Assembly (NCBI GenBank): GCA_963708545.1
Contig: CAVPUD010000012.1
Span: forward strand, 1 to 9,332
From: Extensimonas sp963708545
GTDB lineage: Bacteria > Pseudomonadota > Gammaproteobacteria > Burkholderiales > Burkholderiaceae_C
DNA: 9,332 nucleotides
Direction: 5' to 3'
Of this stretch, positions 5,049 through 9,332 are shown piece after piece. The notes beneath the pieces are model-generated. The model had not been told where the DNA came from. It saw nothing but the letters and a program-made list of their open reading frames with translations, and made no database searches. The translations under genes were made by a program, and so were the position numbers. Numbering within the stretch: position 1 is the stretch's first letter; every line of letters begins with the position of its first letter.

Positions 5049-6238
5049 GCGGGCGATTGTCGCAGGCCGGCCGGCGCCACTTCTGCCGCTTGCGCCGTTC
5101 CCGATGCTTGCACCCCACTGCGCGCGAGCAGCATGGCGTCGCCGTAGCTGAAAAAGCGGTAGCGCTGCGCGATCGCATGGCGGTATAGCGCCATGGTGTG
5201 CGCGTAGCCCGCAAAGGCGCTCACGAGCATCATCAGCGTGCTCTTGGGCAGGTGGAAGTTGGTCACGAGCAAATCGACCACCTGGAACGCAAAGCCCGGC
5301 GTGATGAAGATGTCGGTCTCGCCGCGCGTGTGCCCAGAGCGCGCCCAGGATTCGAGCGTGCGCACCGTGGTCGTGCCCACGGCGACCACGCGCCCGCCGC
5401 GCTGGCGGCAGCGCTCTAGTGCAGTGAGCGTGGCGGCGGGGATGTCGTACCACTCGCTGTGCATGCGGTGCGCGGCCAGGTCCTCGGTCTTGACGGGCTG
5501 GAAGGTGCCCGCGCCCACGTGCAGCGTGACGTTTGCGCGCTCCACGCCGCGCGCGTCGAGCGCGGCCAGCACGGCGGCGTCGAAATGCAGCGCTGCCGTG
5601 GGCGCGGCCACCGCGCCGGGCTGGCGCGCAAACACGGTCTGGTAGCGCTCGGCGTCCTGCGCCTCCTGGGCGGCCTGCGCGGCATCGGCCGCTTGCTGTG
5701 CGCGTGCTATGTAGGGCGGCAGCGGCATGTGGCCGTAGCGCTCCATCAGCGCGTAGGGCGGCGCATCGGGCGCGTCTTGCGGCCCGTGCAGCGCAAGGCG
5801 AAACAGCGGCCCGTCGGCGTCGGGCCAGCGCCCGAGCAGCGTGGCCGTGAAGCCGCCGCGCTGTGGCCCGCCCGCGATCAGCAATTCGCTGCCCATGCGC
5901 GGCTTTTTGCTGACCTTCATGTGCGCCACGACTTCGTTGCCCGTGAGCACGCGCTCGATCAGCAGCTCCAGCTTGCCGCCGCTGGCTTTTTCGCCGAAAA
6001 GGCGCGCCTTGAGCACGCGCGTGTCGTTGAACACCAGCAGGTCACCCGGCTGCAGCAGCGCGGGCAGCTCACGAAAGATGCGATCCACGGGCTGCGCGCC
6101 GCGCCCGTCGAGCAGGCGCGCGGCGCTGCGCTCAGGGGCGGGGTGCTGCGCGATCAGCTCGGGCGGCAGCGTGAAGTCGAAGTCTTGCAGCGTGAAGCGG
6201 CGCGGCGCGCACAGCTCGACAGGGGCGGAAGAAGGCAT
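5045..6238 (-). CDS. queA: S-adenosylmethionine:tRNA ribosyltransferase-isomerase QueA
   Basis: QueA transfers and isomerises the ribosyl part of SAM onto 7-aminomethyl-7-deazaguanine at the wobble base of GUN-anticodon tRNAs, making epoxyqueuosine. Recognisable blocks in the 397-aa product are DFTLPPELIAQHP (21-33), LLVFNDTRVLKARL (67-80), GKLELLIER (88-96), PGAVAAPTAALHFD (207-220), VTLHVGAGTFQPV (237-249), VVAVGTTTVRTLE (284-296), LVTNFHLPKSTLMMLVSAFA (324-343) and RFFSYGDAML (361-370). It is about 40 aa longer than E. coli QueA (356). The excess is an Ala/Gln-rich insert around 178-198 and a short C-terminal tail. The start at 6238 is chosen because family homology begins soon after it; an in-frame extension to 6307 looks unrelated. 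It follows pfkB by 76 nt and its stop overlaps the hemE start. Confidence 0.97.
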   Translation of the reverse strand: MPSSAPVELCAPRRFTLQDFDFTLPPELIAQHPAPERSAARLLDGRGAQPVDRIFRELPALLQPGDLLVFNDTRVLKARLFGEKASGGKLELLIERVLTGNEVVAHMKVSKKPRMGSELLIAGGPQRGGFTATLLGRWPDADGPLFRLALHGPQDAPDAPPYALMERYGHMPLPPYIARAQQAADAAQAAQEAQDAERYQTVFARQPGAVAAPTAALHFDAAVLAALDARGVERANVTLHVGAGTFQPVKTEDLAAHRMHSEWYDIPAATLTALERCRQRGGRVVAVGTTTVRTLESWARSGHTRGETDIFITPGFAFQVVDLLVTNFHLPKSTLMMLVSAFAGYAHTMALYRHAIAQRYRFFSYGDAMLLARSGVQASGTAQAAEVAPAGLRQSPA

Positions 6239-6314
6239 GGCAAGAGGGGCTGGACAGGCCCGCAAGAAGAAAAGAGAGCGAAGATGATCGCGCACACCGC
6301 GCGGCACCGCCTGG

Positions 6315-7268
6315 TTACTGCTTTCCTTCCACCGCCTGTACTGCCACCTGCGGCAGCAAGCGCTGCACGTCGGCCACCTGGGCGAGCGCGGTGCCCGGCA
6401 CGAGCAGCGTGGCGGCGCCGGCGGCCATGCCCCAGCGCAGCGCTTCGGGCGCAGGCGCGCCTTGCTCCAGCGCCCACAAAATGGCCGCCAGAAAACAATC
6501 GCCCGCGCCCGTGGTGCCGGTGGTCGTGGGCACGGCCAAGGCCGGGGCCTGCCAGACGCCGTCGCGGCTTGCGATCAGCCCGCCTTGCGCGCCCAGCGAC
6601 AGCGCCACGAGCTCGGCCCGCCCGCTGCGCACCAGGTCTTGCGCGGCGGCTTGCCAGGCGGGCGCGTCGGGCAGCGCCTGGCCAGTCAACTCGCGCAATT
6701 CGCGCAGGCTGGGTTTGACCAGCGTCACGCCAACTTGCAGCGTTGCCGCGAGCGCCGGGCCCGAGCTGTCGAGCGCAAAGCGTGCGCCTTGGCGCTGTGC
6801 GATGCGCGCCGCCTGTGCGTAAAAATCGTCGGGCACGCCGGGCGGCAGGCTGCCGCTTGCGACGAGCCAGCGCGGCGCATTTGCCAAGGATTCGAGCCGC
6901 TCCAGCATGGCTTGCCATTCGCCAGTGGCGAGCAGGGGGCCGGGCAGCACGAAGCGAAATTCCTGGCCCGTGGCGGTTTCGATCACGGAAAGGTTTTCGC
7001 GCGTGTCGTCGGCGATGGGCAGGCACAGCGCGGGCACGCCTTCTTGCTCCAGCAGCTGCTGCACCTTGGCGCCGGCCGGCCCGCCGGTGAGCGTCCAGGC
7101 CGCCACGTCGGAGCCCAAACGGTGCAGCAGCCGCGCCACGTTGACGCCGCCGCCGCCCGCATAGCGCGTGACGGGGCCGCAGCGCAGCTTGTGCGTGGGC
7201 AGCACGCGCTCGGCGGTGGTGGACAAGTCCAATGCAGGGTTTGGGGTCAGCGTCAGGATGGCGGGCAT
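6315..7268 (-). CDS. pfkB: PfkB-family hexose-phosphate kinase, probable 6-phosphofructokinase II
   Basis: This is a ribokinase-fold cytoplasmic kinase that likely phosphorylates fructose 6-phosphate (or fructose 1-phosphate) to fructose 1,6-bisphosphate. The 317-aa product resembles E. coli Pfk-2 (309 aa) throughout: LTPNPALDLS (7-16), KLRC (27-30), the substrate-binding GGGGVNVAR (38-46), ENLSV (91-95), RFVLPG (105-110), SGSLPPGV (138-145), DSSGPAL (167-173), LVKPSLREL (183-191), SLGAQG (224-229), and the anion hole with catalytic base TGAGD (253-257, D257). The KLRC, ENL.V and RFV.PG blocks favour PfkB over FruK, but substrate choice cannot be settled from motifs. No fructose PTS genes adjoin, which also argues mildly against FruK. 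It starts 40 nt after the HD-GYP stop, with no Shine-Dalgarno, and probably shares its transcript. Confidence 0.88.
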   Translation of the reverse strand: MPAILTLTPNPALDLSTTAERVLPTHKLRCGPVTRYAGGGGVNVARLLHRLGSDVAAWTLTGGPAGAKVQQLLEQEGVPALCLPIADDTRENLSVIETATGQEFRFVLPGPLLATGEWQAMLERLESLANAPRWLVASGSLPPGVPDDFYAQAARIAQRQGARFALDSSGPALAATLQVGVTLVKPSLRELRELTGQALPDAPAWQAAAQDLVRSGRAELVALSLGAQGGLIASRDGVWQAPALAVPTTTGTTGAGDCFLAAILWALEQGAPAPEALRWGMAAGAATLLVPGTALAQVADVQRLLPQVAVQAVEGKQ

Positions 7269-7308
7269 GGGCGTGGCAGCAAGATGGCCGGGCCGACACG
7301 CCAGCGCA

Positions 7309-8583
7309 TCACCATGGCTGACCAGACTGGCCCGACCAGAGTTCGTTCAGGTCGGGGAAGTTCCATTGTGCCGGGTCTTCGCGCGCCACGATCTTCTCGT
7401 GGCAGCCGGGGGCGGACAGGTCGATCAGCTCGGGCGGAATGCGCAAGTCCGACTTGGTCGAGAAAAACACCTTCACGCAAGGCATGAGCAGCGACTTGCC
7501 GCTTTGCTGCGTGACCACGCCGATGCGCCCCGACGCCAGGCGCACGAGCGAGCCCACGGGGTAGATGCCTATGCTTTTGACGAAAGCTTGAAAGAGCTTG
7601 GCGTCGAAGTGGTCGCGCGTCCACTCGGCCATGCGGCGCAGCGACTCGGACGGGTCCCAGCCGTTTTTGTACGGGCGGTTCGATGTGATGGCGTCATACA
7701 CGTCGCAGATCGCGGCCATTTTGGCGATCAGTGAGATCTGCTCGCCTGCGAGCTTGTCGGGGTAGCCCGAGCCGTCGATTTTTTCGTGGTGGTGCAGCAC
7801 GGCGTCGAGCACGGCCTCGTGCATGTCGCCATTGCGCCGCAGCAGCGCCCAGCCGCGTGCGGGGTGCTTGCGCATGAGCGCAAACTCCTCGTCGGTGAGC
7901 TTGCCGGGTTTGTTGAGCACGGCCAGCGGGATGAAGGCCTTGCCCATGTCGTGCAGCAGCCCGGCCATGCCGGCGATCTGCGTCTGCTCTTCGTCGAGCC
8001 CGATCTGTCGCGCCAGCGCCACCATGAGCGCGCTCACGGCCACCGAGTGCATGTAGGTGTAGTCGTCCGCGGTCTTGAGCCGCGCGAGGCTGATGAGCGC
8101 GCTGGGGTTGCGCGTCATCGAGTCGGATATCTGCTCGACGATGGCGCGTGCCGTGGCCGCGTCCGCCGCCTTGCCCATGCGCGCCTCGCTGAACATCGCC
8201 ACCATGGCCTGCTTGGATGCGCGGCAAATCGACGCCGCGGCCTGCAGTTCGGCTTCCATCGAAGTCGGGACGAGTGTGCGTGCCGGTGCCAATGGCGCGG
8301 CGGCGACGGTGAACGCCGGCAGTTCGTCGAGCTGGCCGAAATCGGTGTCTATCTGCGCGTCGGCCTGTTCGCGCGTCGTCGTGGGGGTGCCGGCCGGCAC
8401 GTCCGCGCCTTTGTCGGTGTCTATCCATACCTCGTGGATAGAGGTAGCCCGGATGCGTTCGAGGTCCTTGGGGTCTTTGAGCAGGAATTGCGCGCGCCAG
8501 AACGGATGCTCCATCCAGGAGCTGCAAAACTCGTGCAGGTACATGCCCAGGGTCAGACTTTGGACGGGGATGCGTTTGAGCAT
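7309..8583 (-). CDS. HD-GYP domain cyclic-di-GMP phosphodiesterase with DUF3391 N-terminus
   Basis: This is a probable cytoplasmic phosphodiesterase that breaks down cyclic-di-GMP and so lowers biofilm-type signalling. In the 424-aa product, residues about 4-130 look like the DUF3391 domain that often precedes HD-GYP (LKRIPVQSLTLGMYLHEF, then FWRAQFLLKD and VWIDTDKG), with a Pro/Ala/Thr-rich linker at 60-105. The catalytic domain has H179 in YMHSVAVSALM, the HD pair H211-D212 in LLHDMGK, KHPARGWALL (239-248), HHHEKIDGSGYP (264-275) and DVYDAITSNRPYK (294-306). All metal ligands and the GYP motif that I expect are present, so it should be active. There is no transmembrane segment or receiver domain. 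It is the first gene of the minus-strand cluster, divergent from recG. The ATG at 8583 starts the typical DUF3391 sequence. Confidence 0.93.
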   Translation of the reverse strand: MLKRIPVQSLTLGMYLHEFCSSWMEHPFWRAQFLLKDPKDLERIRATSIHEVWIDTDKGADVPAGTPTTTREQADAQIDTDFGQLDELPAFTVAAAPLAPARTLVPTSMEAELQAAASICRASKQAMVAMFSEARMGKAADAATARAIVEQISDSMTRNPSALISLARLKTADDYTYMHSVAVSALMVALARQIGLDEEQTQIAGMAGLLHDMGKAFIPLAVLNKPGKLTDEEFALMRKHPARGWALLRRNGDMHEAVLDAVLHHHEKIDGSGYPDKLAGEQISLIAKMAAICDVYDAITSNRPYKNGWDPSESLRRMAEWTRDHFDAKLFQAFVKSIGIYPVGSLVRLASGRIGVVTQQSGKSLLMPCVKVFFSTKSDLRIPPELIDLSAPGCHEKIVAREDPAQWNFPDLNELWSGQSGQPW

Positions 8584-8726
8584 GGGGAAAGATTTTGTGC
8601 GAAGCGGCCTTTGGCAGAGATGCGGCAGAGCGCACCGATGTGGCGCGCAATTGTAAAAAAACGTTGCTCAAGCCGGCCCAATCCGCCATGGTAGGCTTTC
8701 CGGTGCATTCCCACGCTTGCCTCACC
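8584..8726. promoter_or_regulatory. Divergent promoter region between the HD-GYP gene and recG
   Basis: These 143 nt must hold start signals for both directions. For recG, TGGTAGGCT (8689-8697) fits the extended -10 form TGnTAnnnT and would give a leader of about 20 nt; no good -35 accompanies it. For the HD-GYP gene, TACAAT on the minus strand (8655-8650) is a 5/6 match to a -10 box, preceded by a seven-T run but without a convincing -35. No gene or RNA is visible. Confidence 0.4.
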
Positions 8727-9332
8727 ATGCCCGCCTCCTCGAACGCTGCCGTCCAAACGCGCACTGCCGCCAGCCAGGAAGCGCCGGGCAGTACGCCTGC
8801 ACCCGCTGCGGTCAGCCCGCGCAAAGCCCCGCCTAGCGGCCCGCAAAAAGCCCTGCGCAAGCTCGGTCTGGAGCGCGACATCGACCTGGCCTTGCACCTG
8901 CCGCTGCGTTACGAGGACGAAACGCGCATCACGCCGCTCGCGCAGGCGCGCGACGGGCAGGTGGTGCAGATCGAGGCCACGGTCACGGCCAGCGAAGTGC
9001 AGCTGCGCCCGCGCCGCCAGCTGCTCGTCACGGTGGAGGACGGCACGGGTAGCTGCGTGCTGCGTTTTTTCAGCTTTTACCCGTCGCAGCAAAAGGCGCT
9101 CGCCGTGGGCGCGCGCCTGCGCATACGCGGCGAGGTGCGCGGCGGCTTTTGGGGGCGGCAGATGCTGCACCCGGCGTTTCGCCCCGCAGAGGGCGAGTTG
9201 CCCGCCGCGCTCACGCCGGTGTATCCGAGCACCGCGGGCCTGCCCCAGCCTTACCTGCGCCGCGCCGTGCTGATGGCGCTCACGCGCGCCGACCTGTCTG
9301 AGACTTTGCCCGTGGGCAGCGTGCCACCCGGC
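8727..9332 (+). CDS. recG: ATP-dependent DNA helicase RecG, N-terminal part (runs off the window)
   Basis: RecG is a double-stranded DNA translocase that regresses stalled forks and migrates Holliday junctions. The 202 codons present cover the N-terminal region with the wedge (OB-fold) domain. Family blocks are LALHLPLRYEDET (54-66), VTVEDGTGSCVLRFFSFYPSQQK (100-122, the core of the wedge), RIRGEVRGG and MLHPAF, and LTPVYPSTAGLPQPYLRR. These match E. coli RecG stretches such as LLLHLPLRYEDRT and LTPVYPTTEG as I recall them. The first 35 or so residues are Ala/Pro/Ser-rich and unlike the E. coli start. The start could therefore be somewhat further in, but no other ATG lies before the conserved part. 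The helicase motifs lie beyond the window end. No Shine-Dalgarno precedes the ATG. Confidence 0.95.
   Translation, partial: MPASSNAAVQTRTAASQEAPGSTPAPAAVSPRKAPPSGPQKALRKLGLERDIDLALHLPLRYEDETRITPLAQARDGQVVQIEATVTASEVQLRPRRQLLVTVEDGTGSCVLRFFSFYPSQQKALAVGARLRIRGEVRGGFWGRQMLHPAFRPAEGELPAALTPVYPSTAGLPQPYLRRAVLMALTRADLSETLPVGSVPPG

Noticed and set aside
5049..5453. N-terminal extension of HemE by 135 residues
   Set aside because: It lies wholly within queA in another frame and has shadow-like composition; the ATG at 5048 gives a normal-sized HemE.
3846..6718. Long plus-strand open frames antisense to hemE (433 codons) and queA/pfkB (419 codons)
   Set aside because: Same composition artefact; the minus-strand genes carry clear family motifs and the antisense products do not.

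Overview
The window is high-GC DNA with the protein families and intergenic repeat style of a betaproteobacterium, most likely Burkholderiales/Comamonadaceae (an Acidovorax, Alicycliphilus or Comamonas relative). This placement rests on gene content, codon bias towards G/C third positions and one intergenic repeat that looks familiar from that family. No database comparison was possible.

Layout: a NodI-type ABC ATPase (+, about 28-999) converges on a block of five minus-strand genes. In transcription order these are an HD-GYP cyclic-di-GMP phosphodiesterase (8583-7309), a PfkB-type sugar-phosphate kinase (7268-6315), queA (6238-5045), hemE (5048-3879) and priA (3297-1186). The window ends inside recG (+, from 8727), which diverges from the HD-GYP gene. 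The first four minus-strand genes are packed tightly (gaps of 40 and 76 nt, then a 4-nt ATGA overlap) and could be one transcript. priA is set apart by about 580 nt of visibly AT-richer DNA.

Functions are core cellular ones: replication restart (PriA), branch migration and fork remodelling (RecG), tetrapyrrole synthesis (HemE), tRNA queuosine modification (QueA), hexose-phosphate phosphorylation (PfkB), cyclic-di-GMP turnover (HD-GYP) and export (the ABC ATPase). PriA and RecG both act on stalled forks, but they are not co-transcribed here.

I see no phage, insertion sequence, CRISPR array, rRNA, tRNA or defence system, and no convincing new system. The most interesting part is non-coding. 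The hemE-priA gap carries two perfect consensus DnaA boxes, each inside a copy of a diverged 58-bp direct repeat and each flanked by an inverted half-site. Secondary points are a 50% GC patch inside priA that resembles an intergenic repeat, a perfect 26-bp palindrome between the convergent genes at the left, and the lack of a Shine-Dalgarno sequence at six of the seven gene starts.
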